A stretch of 64,000 bases of DNA from NCBI GenBank assembly GCA_026724425.1, contig JAIUCV010000083.1, positions 3,286,001 to 3,350,000 of the forward strand, given 5' to 3'. A model generated the notes under the pieces. That model did not search any database. It was not told the origin of the DNA and worked only from the letters and a program-made list of their open reading frames with translations. The DNA is from Erythrophleum ivorense. Taxonomy: Eukaryota; Streptophyta; Magnoliopsida; Fabales; Fabaceae. The stretch's first letter is position 1. Each line of letters opens with the position of its first letter. This document shows, in pieces, positions 1 to 12,730 of this stretch. A program made the position numbers and the translations under genes.

Positions 1-3000
1 ACAATGTAGAAACATACTTGTAGTGTATGTAATGATCAAGCCGGACCCATACTTAGCCAAACATGCATTAGGTTCTCCACGGGACTATGAGGAGCAACTT
101 GTGTGACATGATTCTAATTCCTTGAGAGGAACTTCAAAGCTACCATCCTGAGAGAAACATAAGTAGTAAGGAGTCCCAATCGTAGCTCTATGCCTCCACA
201 CAATGTAGGAACATACTTGTAGTGTATGTAATGATCAAGACGGACCCATACTTAGCCAAACATGCATTAGGTTCTCCACGGGACTATGAGGAGCAACATG
301 TGTGACATGATTCTCATTCCTTGAGAGAAACATCAAAGCTACCATCCTGAGAGAAACATAAGTCGTAAACAGTCCCAATCGTAGCTCTATGCCTCCACAC
401 AATGTAGAAACATACTTGTAGTGTATGTAATGATCAAGACGGACCCATACTTAGCCAAACACGCATTAGGTTCTCCACGGGACTATGAGGAGCAACATGT
501 GTGACATGATTCTCATTCCTTGAGAGGAACATCAAAGCTAGCATCCTGAGAGAAACATAAGTAATAAGGAGTGCCAATCGTAGCTCTATGCCTCCACACA
601 ATGTAGAAACATATTTGTAGTGTTTGTAATGATCAAGACGGACCCATACTTAGCCAAACATGCATTAGGTTCTCCACGGGACTATGAGGAGCAACATGTG
701 TGACATGATTCTAATTCCTTGAGAGGAACATCAAAGCTACCATCCTCAGAGAAACATAAGTAGTAAGGAGTCCCAATCGTAGCTCTATGCCTCCACACAA
801 TGTAGGAACATACTTGTAGTGTATGTTATGATCAAGACGGACCCATACTTAGCCAAACATGCATTAGTTTCTCCACGGGACTATGAGGAGCAACATGTGT
901 GACATGATTCTAATTCCTTGAGAGGAACATCAAAGCTACCATCCTGAGAGAAACATAAGTAGTAAGGAGTCCCAATCGTAGCTCTATGCCTCCACACAAT
1001 GTAGAAACATACTTGTAGTGTATGTATTGATCAAGACGGACCCATACTTAGCCAAACATGCATTAGGTTCTCCACGGGACTATGAGGAGCAACATGTGTG
1101 ACATGATTCTCATTCCTTGAGAGGAACATCAAAGCTACCATCCTGAGAGAAACATAAGTAGTAAGGAGTCCCAATCGTAGCTCTATGCCTCCACACAATG
1201 TAGGAACATACTTGTAGTGTATGTATTGATCAAGACGGACCCATACTTAGCCAAACATGCATTAGGTTCTCCACGGGACTATGAGGAGCAACATGTGTGA
1301 CATGATTCTCATTCCTTGAGAGGAACATCAAAGCTACCATCCTCAGAGAAACATAAGTAGTAAGGAGTCCCAATCGTAGCTCTATGCCTCCACACAATGT
1401 AGGAACATACTTGTAGTGTATGTAATGATCAAGACGGACCCATACTTAGCCAAACATGCATTAGGTTCTCCACGGGACTATGAGGAGCAACATGTGTGAC
1501 ATGATTCTAATTCCTTGAGAGGAACATCAAAGCTACCATCCTGAGAGAAACATAAGTAGTAAGGAGTCCCAATCGTAGCTCTATGCCTCCACACAATGTA
1601 GAAACATACTTGTAGTGTATGTAATGATCAAGACGGACCCATACTTAGCCAAACACGCATTAGGTTCTCCACGGGACTATGAGGAGCAACATGTGTGACA
1701 TGATTCTCATTCCTTGAGAGGAACATCAAAGCTAGCATCCTGAGAGAAACATAAGTACTAAGGAGTCCCAATCGTAGCTCTATGCCTCCACACAATGTAG
1801 AAACATACTTGTAGTGTATGTAATGATCAAGACGGATCCACACTTAGCCAAACATGCATTAGGTTCTCCACGGGACTATGAGGAGCAACATGTGTGACAT
1901 GATTCTCATTCCTTGAGAGGAACATCAAAGCTACCATCCTGAGAGAAACATAAGTAGTAAGGAGTCCCAATCGTAGCTCTATGCCTCCACACAATGTAGG
2001 AACATACTTGTAGTGTATGTAATGATCAAGACGGACCCATACTTAGCCAAACATGCATTAGGTTCTCCACGGGACTATGAGGAGCAACATGTGTGACATG
2101 ATTCTCATTCCTTGAGAGGAACATCAAAGCTAGCATCCTGAGAGAAACATAAGTAATAAGGAGTCCCAATCGTAGCTCTATGCCTCCACACAATGTAGGA
2201 ACATACTTGTAGTGTATGTAATGATCAAGACGGACCCATACTTAGCCAAACATGCATTAGGTTCTCCACGGGACTATGAGGAGCAACATGTGTGACATGA
2301 TTCTAATTCCTTGAGAGGAACATCAAAGCTACCATCCTGAGAGAAACATAAGTAGTAAGGAGTCCCAATCGTAGCTCTATGCCTCCACACAATGTAGAAA
2401 CATACTTGTAGTGTATGTAATGATCAAGACGGACCCATACTTAGCCAAACACGCATTAGGTTCTCCACGGGACTATGAGGAGCAACATGTGTGACATGAT
2501 TCTAATTCCTTGAGAGGAACATCAAAGCTACCATCCTGAGAGAAACATAAGTAGTAAGGAGTCCCAATCGTAGCTCTATGCCTCCACACAATGTAGAAAC
2601 ATACTTGTAGTGTATGTAATGATCAAGACGGATCCACACTTAGCCAAACATGCATTAGGTTCTCCACGGGACTATGAGGAGCAACATGTGTGACATGATT
2701 CTCATTCCTTGAGAGGAACATCAAAGCTACCATCCTGAGAGAAACATAAGTAGTAAGGAGTCCCAATCGTAGCTCTATGCCTCCACACAATGAAGGAACA
2801 TACTTGTAGTGTATGTAATGATCAAGACGGACCCATACTTAGCCAAACATGCATTAGGTTCTCCACGGGACTATGAGTAGGAACATGTGTGACATGATTC
2901 TAATTCCTCGAGAGGAACATCAAAGCTACCATCCTCAGAGAAACATAAGTAGTAAGGAGTCCCAATCGTAGCTCTATGCCTCCACACAATGTAGGAACAT

Positions 3001-3980
3001 ACTTGTAGTGTATGTTATGATCAAGACGGACCCATACTTAGCCAAACATGCATTAGGTTCTCCACGGGACTATGAGGAGCAACATGTGTGACATGATTCT
3101 CATTCCTTGAGAGGAACATCAAAGCTACCATCCTCAGAGAAACATAAGTAGTAAGGAGTCCCAATCGTAGCTCTATGCCTCCACACAATGTAGGAACATA
3201 CTTGTAGTGTATGTAATGATCAAGACGGACCCATACTTAGCCAAACATGCATTAGGTTCTCCACGGGACTATGAGGAGCAACATGTGTGACATGATTCTA
3301 ATTCCTTGAGAGGAACATCAAAGCTACCATCCTGAGAGAAACATAAGTAGTAAGGAGTCCCAATCGTAGCTCTATGCCTCCACACAATGTAGAAACATAC
3401 TTGTAGTGTATGTAATGATCAAGACGGACCCATACTTAGCCAAACACGCATTAGGTTCTCCACGGGACTATGAGGAGCAACATGTGTGACATGATTCTCA
3501 TTCCTTGAGAGGAACATCAAAGCTAGCATCCTGAGAGAAACATAAGTACTAAGGAGTCCCAATCGTAGCTCTATGCCTCCACACAATGTAGAAACATACT
3601 TGTAGTGTATGTAATGATCAAGACGGATCCACACTTAGCCAAACATGCATTAGGTTCTCCACGGGACTATGAGGAGCAACATGTGTGACATGATTCTCAT
3701 TCCTTGAGAGGAACATCAAAGCTACCATCCTGAGAGAAACATAAGTAGTAAGGAGTCCCAATCGTAGCTCTATGCCTCCACACAATGTAGGAACATACTT
3801 GTAGTGTATGTAATGATCAAGACGGACCCATACTTAGCCAAACATGCATTAGGTTCTCCACGGGACTATGAGGAGCAACATGTGTGACATGATTCTCATT
3901 CCTTGAGAGAAACATCAAAGCTACCATCCTGAGAGAAACATAAGTCGTAAAGAGTCCCAATCGTAGCTCTATGCCTCCAC
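1..3980 (+). repeat. Higher-order repeat unit, copy 1 (20 monomers, 3980 bp)
   Basis: Starts with a distinctive monomer carrying CAAGCCGGACCC, GCAACTTGTGTG and GAACTTCAAAG. The same monomer reappears 3980 bp later at 3981, followed by the same ordered series of variants: a monomer with AGTCGTAAA, one with CACGCATT and CTAGCATCC, one with CATATTTGTAGTGTTTG, one with GTATGTTATG, then GTATGTATTG. This fixed order of variants defines a higher-order unit of 20 monomers. The window may start inside a longer array, so this need not be the first copy. Confidence 0.85.
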
Positions 3981-6900
3981 ACAATGTAGAAACATACTTG
4001 TAGTGTATGTAATGATCAAGCCGGACCCATACTTAGCCAAACATGCATTAGGTTCTCCACGGGACTATGAGGAGCAACTTGTGTGACATGATTCTAATTC
4101 CTTGAGAGGAACTTCAAAGCTACCATCCTGAGAGAAACATAAGTAGTAAGGAGTCCCAATCGTAGCTCTATGCCTCCACACAATGTAGGAACATACTTGT
4201 AGTGTATGTAATGATCAAGACGGACCCATACTTAGCCAAACATGCATTAGGTTCTCCACGGGACTATGAGGAGCAACATGTGTGACATGATTCTCATTCC
4301 TTGAGAGAAACATCAAAGCTACCATCCTGAGAGAAACATAAGTCGTAGAGTCCCAATCGTAGCTCTATGCCTCCACACAATGTAGAAACATACTTGTAGT
4401 GTATGTAATGATCAAGACGGACCCATACTTAGCCAAACACGCATTAGGTTCTCCACGGGACTATGAGGAGCAACATGTGTGACATGATTCTCATTCCTTG
4501 AGAGGAACATCAAAGCTAGCATCCTGAGAGAAACATAAGTAATAAGGAGTGCCAATCGTAGCTCTATGCCTCCACACAATGTAGAAACATATTTGTAGTG
4601 TTTGTAATGATCAAGACGGACCCATACTTAGCCAAACATGCATTAGGTTCTCCACGGGACTATGAGGAGCAACATGTGTGACATGATTCTAATTCCTTGA
4701 GAGGAACATCAAAGCTACCATCCTCAGAGAAACATAAGTAGTAAGGAGTCCCAATCGTAGCTCTATGCCTCCACACAATGTAGGAACATACTTGTAGTGT
4801 ATGTTATGATCAAGACGGACCCATACTTAGCCAAACATGCATTAGTTTCTCCACGGGACTATGAGGAGCAACATGTGTGACATGATTCTAATTCCTTGAG
4901 AGGAACATCAAAGCTACCATCCTGAGAGAAACATAAGTAGTAAGGAGTCCCAATCGTAGCTCTATGCCTCCACACAATGTAGAAACATACTTGTAGTGTA
5001 TGTATTGATCAAGACGGACCCATACTTAGCCAAACATGCATTAGGTTCTCCACGGGACTATGAGGAGCAACATGTGTGACATGATTCTCATTCCTTGAGA
5101 GGAACATCAAAGCTACCATCCTGAGAGAAACATAAGTAGTAAGGAGTCCCAATCGTAGCTCTATGCCTCCACACAATGTAGGAACATACTTGTAGTGTAT
5201 GTATTGATCAAGACGGACCCATACTTAGCCAAACATGCATTAGGTTCTCCACGGGACTATGAGGAGCAACATGTGTGACATGATTCTCATTCCTTGAGAG
5301 GAACATCAAAGCTACCATCCTCAGAGAAACATAAGTAGTAAGGAGTCCCAATCGTAGCTCTATGCCTCCACACAATGTAGGAACATACTTGTAGTGTATG
5401 TAATGATCAAGACGGACCCATACTTAGCCAAACATGCATTAGGTTCTCCACGGGACTATGAGGAGCAACATGTGTGACATGATTCTAATTCCTTGAGAGG
5501 AACATCAAAGCTACCATCCTGAGAGAAACATAAGTAGTAAGGAGTCCCAATCGTAGCTCTATGCCTCCACACAATGTAGAAACATACTTGTAGTGTATGT
5601 AATGATCAAGACGGACCCATACTTAGCCAAACACGCATTAGGTTCTCCACGGGACTATGAGGAGCAACATGTGTGACATGATTCTCATTCCTTGAGAGGA
5701 ACATCAAAGCTAGCATCCTGAGAGAAACATAAGTACTAAGGAGTCCCAATCGTAGCTCTATGCCTCCACACAATGTAGAAACATACTTGTAGTGTATGTA
5801 ATGATCAAGACGGATCCACACTTAGCCAAACATGCATTAGGTTCTCCACGGGACTATGAGGAGCAACATGTGTGACATGATTCTCATTCCTTGAGAGGAA
5901 CATCAAAGCTACCATCCTGAGAGAAACATAAGTAGTAAGGAGTCCCAATCGTAGCTCTATGCCTCCACACAATGTAGGAACATACTTGTAGTGTATGTAA
6001 TGATCAAGACGGACCCATACTTAGCCAAACATGCATTAGGTTCTCCACGGGACTATGAGGAGCAACATGTGTGACATGATTCTCATTCCTTGAGAGGAAC
6101 ATCAAAGCTAGCATCCTGAGAGAAACATAAGTAATAAGGAGTCCCAATCGTAGCTCTATGCCTCCACACAATGTAGGAACATACTTGTAGTGTATGTAAT
6201 GATCAAGACGGACCCATACTTAGCCAAACATGCATTAGGTTCTCCACGGGACTATGAGGAGCAACATGTGTGACATGATTCTAATTCCTTGAGAGGAACA
6301 TCAAAGCTACCATCCTGAGAGAAACATAAGTAGTAAGGAGTCCCAATCGTAGCTCTATGCCTCCACACAATGTAGAAACATACTTGTAGTGTATGTAATG
6401 ATCAAGACGGACCCATACTTAGCCAAACACGCATTAGGTTCTCCACGGGACTATGAGGAGCAACATGTGTGACATGATTCTAATTCCTTGAGAGGAACAT
6501 CAAAGCTACCATCCTGAGAGAAACATAAGTAGTAAGGAGTCCCAATCGTAGCTCTATGCCTCCACACAATGTAGAAACATACTTGTAGTGTATGTAATGA
6601 TCAAGACGGATCCACACTTAGCCAAACATGCATTAGGTTCTCCACGGGATTATGAGGAGCAACATGTGTGACATGATTCTCATTCCTTGAGAGGAACATC
6701 AAAGCTACCATCCTGAGAGAAACATAAGTAGTAAGGAGTCCCAATCGTAGCTCTATGCCTCCACACAATGAAGGAACATACTTGTAGTGTATGTAATGAT
6801 CAAGACGGACCCATACTTAGCCAAACATGCATTAGGTTCTCCACGGGACTATGAGTAGCAACATGTGTGACATGATTCTAATTCCTCGAGAGGAACATCA

Positions 6901-7958
6901 AAGCTACCATCCTCAGAGAAACATAAGTAGTAAGGAGTCCCAATCGTAGCTCTATGCCTCCACACAATGTAGGAACATACTTGTAGTGTATGTTATGATC
7001 AAGACGGACCCATACTTAGCCAAACATGCATTAGGTTCTCCACGGGACTATGAGGAGCAACATGTGTGACATGATTCTCATTCCTTGAGAGGAACATCAA
7101 AGCTACCATCCTCAGAGAAACATAAGTAGTAAGGAGTCCCAATCGTAGCTCTATGCCTCCACACAATGTAGGAACATACTTGTAGTGTATGTAATGATCA
7201 AGACGGACCCATACTTAGCCAAACATGCATTAGGTTCTCCACGGGACTATGAGGAGCAACATGTGTGACATGATTCTAATTCCTTGAGAGGAACATCAAA
7301 GCTACCATCCTGAGAGAAACATAAGTAGTAAGGAGTCCCAATCGTAGCTCTATGCCTCCACACAATGTAGAAACATACTTGTAGTGTATGTAATGATCAA
7401 GACGGACCCATACTTAGCCAAACACGCATTAGGTTCTCCACGGGACTATGAGGAGCAACATGTGTGACATGATTCTCATTCCTTGAGAGGAACATCAAAG
7501 CTAGCATCCTGAGAGAAACATAAGTACTAAGGAGTCCCAATCGTAGCTCTATGCCTCCACACAATGTAGAAACATACTTGTAGTGTATGTAATGATCAAG
7601 ACGGATCCACACTTAGCCAAACATGCATTAGGTTCTCCACGGGACTATGAGGAGCAACATGTGTGACATGATTCTCATTCCTTGAGAGGAACATCAAAGC
7701 TACCATCCTGAGAGAAACATAAGTAGTAAGGAGTCCCAATCGTAGCTCTATGCCTCCACACAATGTAGGAACATACTTGTAGTGTATGTAATGATCAAGA
7801 CGGACCCATACTTAGCCAAACATGCATTAGGTTCTCCACGGGACTATGAGGAGCAACATGTGTGACATGATTCTCATTCCTTGAGAGAAACATCAAAGCT
7901 ACCATCCTGAGAGAAACATAAGTCGTAAAGAGTCCCAATCGTAGCTCTATGCCTCCAC
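3981..7958 (+). repeat. Higher-order repeat unit, copy 2 (20 monomers, 3978 bp)
   Basis: Near-identical to 1-3980. It is 2 bp shorter because the AGTCGTAAACAGTCCC of copy 1 became AGTCGTAGAGTCCC near 4347. The few substitutions include GGGATTATG near 6649 against GGGACTATG in copy 1. The near-identity indicates a recent unequal exchange or block duplication. Confidence 0.85.
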
Positions 7959-10145
7959 ACAATGTAGAAACATACTTGTAGTGTATGTAATGATCAAGCC
8001 GGACCCATACTTAGCCAAACATGCATTAGGTTCTCCACGGGACTATGAGGAGCAACTTGTGTGACATGATTCTAATTCCTTGAGAGGAACTTCAAAGCTA
8101 CCATCCTGAGAGAAACATAAGTAGTAAGGAGTCCCAATCGTAGCTCTATGCCTCCACACAATGTAGGAACATACTTGTAGTGTATGTAATGATCAAGACG
8201 GACCCATACTTAGCCAAACATGCATTAGGTTCTCCACGGGACTATGAGGAGCAACATGTGTGACATGATTCTCATTCCTTGAGAGAAACATCAAAGCTAC
8301 CATCCTGAGAGAAACATAAGTCGTAGAGTCCCAATCGTAGCTCTATGCCTCCACACAATGTAGAAACATACTTGTAGTGTATGTAATGATCAAGACGGAC
8401 CCATACTTAGCCAAACACGCATTAGGTTCTCCACGGGACTATGAGGAGCAACATGTGTGACATGATTCTCATTCCTTGAGAGGAACATCAAAGCTAGCAT
8501 CCTGAGAGAAACATAAGTAATAAGGAGTCCCAATCGTAGCTCTATGCCTCCACACAATGTAGAAACATACTTGTAGTGTATGTATTGATCAAGACGGACC
8601 CATACTTAGCCAAACATGCATTAGGTTGTCCACGGGACTATGAGGAGCAACATGTGTGACATGATTCTCATTCCTTGAGAGGAACATCAAAGCTACCATC
8701 CTGAGAGAAACATAAGTAGTAAGGAGTCCCAATCGTAGCTCTATGCCTCCACACAATGTAGGAACATACTTGTAGTGTATGTAATGATCAAGACGGACCC
8801 ATACTTAGCCAAACATGCATTAGGTTCTCCACGGGACTATGAGGAGCAACATGTGTGACATGATTCTCATTCCTTGAGAGGAACATCAAAGCTAGCATCC
8901 TGAGAGAAACATAAGTAATAAGGAGTCCCAATCGTAGCTCTATGCCTCCACACAATGTAGAAACATATTTGTAGTGTTTGTAATGATCAAGACGGACCCA
9001 TACTTAGCCAAACATGCATTAGGTTCTCCACGGGACTATGAGGAGCAACATGTGTGACATGATTCTCATTCCTTGAGAGGAACATCAAAGCTACCATCCT
9101 GAGAGAAACATAAGTAGTAAGGAGTCCCAATCGTAGCTCTATGCCTCCACACAATGTAGGAACATACTTGTAGTGTATGTAATGATCAAGACGGACCCAT
9201 ACTTAGCCAAACATGCATTAGGTTCTCCACGGGACTATGAGGAGCAACATGTGTGACATGATTCTAATTCCTTGAGAGGAACATCAAAGCTACCATCCTC
9301 AGAGAAACATAAGTAGTAAGGAGTCCCAATCGTAGCTCTATGCCTCCACACAATGTAGGAACATACTTGTAGTGTATGTAATGATCAAGACGGACCCATA
9401 CTTAGCCAAACATGCATTAGGTTCTCCACGGGACTATGAGGAGCAACATGTGTGACATGATTCTAATTCCTTGAGAGGAACATCAAAGCTACCATCCTGA
9501 GAGAAACATAAGTAGTAAGGAGTCCCAATCGTAGCTCTATGCCTCCACACAATGTAGAAACATACTTGTAGTGTATGTAATGATCAAGACGGACCCATAC
9601 TTAGCCAAACACGCATTAGGTTCTCCACGGGACTATGAGGAGCAACATGTGTGACATGATTCTCATTCCTTGAGAGGAACATCAAAGCTAGCATCCTGAG
9701 AGAAACATAAGTACTAAGGAGTCCCAATCGTAGCTCTATGCCTCCACACAATGTAGAAACATACTTGTAGTGTATGTAATGATCAAGACGGATCCACACT
9801 TAGCCAAACATGCATTAGGTTCTCCACGGGACTATGAGGAGCAACATGTGTGACATGATTCTCATTCCTTGAGAGGAACATCAAAGCTACCATCCTGAGA
9901 GAAACATAAGTAGTAAGGAGTCCCAATCGTAGCTCTATGCCTCCACACAATGTAGGAACATACTTGTAGTGTATGTAATGATCAAGACGGACCCATACTT
10001 AGCCAAACATGCATTAGGTTCTCCACGGGACTATGAGGAGCAACATGTGTGACATGATTCTCATTCCTTGAGAGAAACATCAAAGCTACCATCCTGAGAG
10101 AAACATAAGTCGTAAAGAGTCCCAATCGTAGCTCTATGCCTCCAC
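7959..10145 (+). repeat. Shortened higher-order repeat unit (11 monomers)
   Basis: Opens with the same CCGG-bearing monomer as copies 1 and 2 and carries the same 2-bp deletion (near 8327). It departs from them after about 8.5 kb and reaches the next CCGG monomer after 2187 bp (11 x 199 minus 2) instead of 3978. It is best read as a deletion derivative of the 20-monomer unit. Confidence 0.75.
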
Positions 10146-12730
10146 ACAATGTAGAAACATACTTGTAATGTATGTAATGATCAAGCCGGACCCATACTTA
10201 GCCAAACATGCATTAGGTTCTCCACGGGACTATGAGGAGCAACTTGTGTGACATGATTCTAATTCCTTGAGAGGAACTTCAAAGCTACCATCCTGAGAGA
10301 AACATAAGTAGTAAGGAGTCCCAATCGTAGCTCTATGCCTCCACACAATGTAGGAACATACTTGTAGTGTATGTAATGATCAAGACGGACCCATACTTAG
10401 CCAAACATGCATTAGGTTCTCCACGGGACTATGAGGAGCAACATGTGTGACATGATTCTCATTCCTTGAGAGAAACATCAAAGCTACCATCCTGAGAGAA
10501 ACATAAGTCGTAAACAGTCCCAATCGTAGCTCTATGCCTCCACACAATGTAGAAACATACTTGTAGTGTATGTAATGATCAAGACGGACCCATACTTAGC
10601 CAAACACGCATTAGGTTCTCCACGGGACTATGAGGAGCAACATGTGTGACATGATTCTCATTCCTTGAGAGGAACATCAAAGCTAGCATCCTGAGAGAAA
10701 CATAAGTAATAAGGAGTGCCAATCGTAGCTCTATGCCTCCACACAATGTAGGAACATACTTGTAGTGTATGTAATGATCAAGACGGACCCATACTTAGCC
10801 AAACATGCATTAGGTTCTCCACGGGACTATGAGGAGCAACATGTGTGACATGATTCTCATTCCTTGAGAGAAACATCAAAGCTACCATCCTGAGAGAAAC
10901 ATAAGTCGTAGAGTCCCAATCGTAGCTCTATGCCTCCACACAATGTAGAAACATACTTGTAGTGTATGTAATGATCAAGACGGACCCATACTTAGCCAAA
11001 CACGCATTAGGTTCTCCACGGGACTATGAGGAGCAACATGTGTGACATGATTCTCATTCCTTGAGAGGAACATCAAAGCTAGCATCCTGAGAGAAACATA
11101 AGTAATAAGGAGTCCCAATCGTAGCTCTATGCCTCCACACAATGTAGAAACATACTTGTAGTGTATGTATTGATCAAGACGGACCCATACTTAGCCAAAC
11201 ATGCATTAGGTTGTCCACGGGACTATGAGGAGCAACATGTGTGACATGATTCTCATTCCTTGAGAGGAACATCAAAGCTACCATCCTGAGAGAAACATAA
11301 GTAGTAAGGAGTCCCAATCGTAGCTCTATGCCTCCACACAATGTAGGAACATACTTGTAGTGTATGTAATGATCAAGACGGACCCATACTTAGCCAAACA
11401 TGCATTAGGTTCTCCACGGGACTATGAGGAGCAACATGTGTGACATGATTCTCATTCCTTGAGAGGAACATCAAAGCTAGCATCCTGAGAGAAACATAAG
11501 TAATAAGGAGTCCCAATCGTAGCTCTATGCCTCCACACAATGTAGAAACATATTTGTAGTGTTTGTAATGATCAAGACGGACCCATACTTAGCCAAACAT
11601 GCATTAGGTTCTCCACGGGACTATGAGGAGCAACATGTGTGACATGATTCTCATTCCTTGAGAGGAACATCAAAGCTACCATCCTGAGAGAAACATAAGT
11701 AGTAAGGAGTCCCAATCGTAGCTCTATGCCTCCACACAATGTAGGAACATACTTGTAGTGTATGTAATGATCAAGACGGACCCATACTTAGCCAAACATG
11801 CATTAGGTTCTCCACGGGACTATGAGGAGCAACATGTGTGACATGATTCTAATTCCTTGAGAGGAACATCAAAGCTACCATCCTCAGAGAAACATAAGTA
11901 GTAAGGAGTCCCAATCGTAGCTCTATGCCTCCACACAATGTAGGAACATACTTGTAGTGTATGTAATGATCAAGACGGACCCATACTTAGCCAAACATGC
12001 ATTAGGTTCTCCACGGGACTATGAGGAGCAACATGTGTGACATGATTCTAATTCCTTGAGAGGAACATCAAAGCTACCATCCTGAGAGAAACATAAGTAG
12101 TAAGGAGTCCCAATCGTAGCTCTATGCCTCCACACAATGTAGAAACATACTTGTAGTGTATGTAATGATCAAGACGGACCCATACTTAGCCAAACACGCA
12201 TTAGGTTCTCCACGGGACTATGAGGAGCAACATGTGTGACATGATTCTCATTCCTTGAGAGGAACATCAAAGCTAGCATCCTGAGAGAAACATAAGTACT
12301 AAGGAGTCCCAATCGTAGCTCTATGCCTCCACACAATGTAGAAACATACTTGTAGTGTATGTAATGATCAAGACGGATCCACACTTAGCCAAACATGCAT
12401 TAGGTTCTCCACGGGACTATGAGGAGCAACATGTGTGACATGATTCTCATTCCTTGAGAGGAACATCAAAGCTACCATCCTGAGAGAAACATAAGTAGTA
12501 AGGAGTCCCAATCGTAGCTCTATGCCTCCACACAATGTAGGAACATACTTGTAGTGTATGTAATGATCAAGACGGACCCATACTTAGCCAAACATGCATT
12601 AGGTTCTCCACGGGACTATGAGGAGCAACATGTGTGACATGATTCTCATTCCTTGAGAGAAACATCAAAGCTACCATCCTGAGAGAAACATAAGTCGTAA
12701 AGAGTCCCAATCGTAGCTCTATGCCTCCAC
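10146..12730 (+). repeat. Higher-order repeat unit variant (13 monomers)
   Basis: Delimited by CCGG-type monomers starting at 10146 and 12731, 2585 bp apart (13 x 199 minus 2). It again contains the 2-bp deleted monomer (near 10909) and largely repeats the order seen in 7959-10145, with about two extra monomers inserted near the front. Confidence 0.7.

Noticed and set aside
1628..1843. A 71-residue open frame on the - strand, repeated about 21 times across the array
   Set aside because: It starts with GTG rather than ATG, spans just over one monomer, and exists only because a particular dimer lacks a stop. No domain is visible and it tracks the satellite variants exactly, so it is a repeat shadow.
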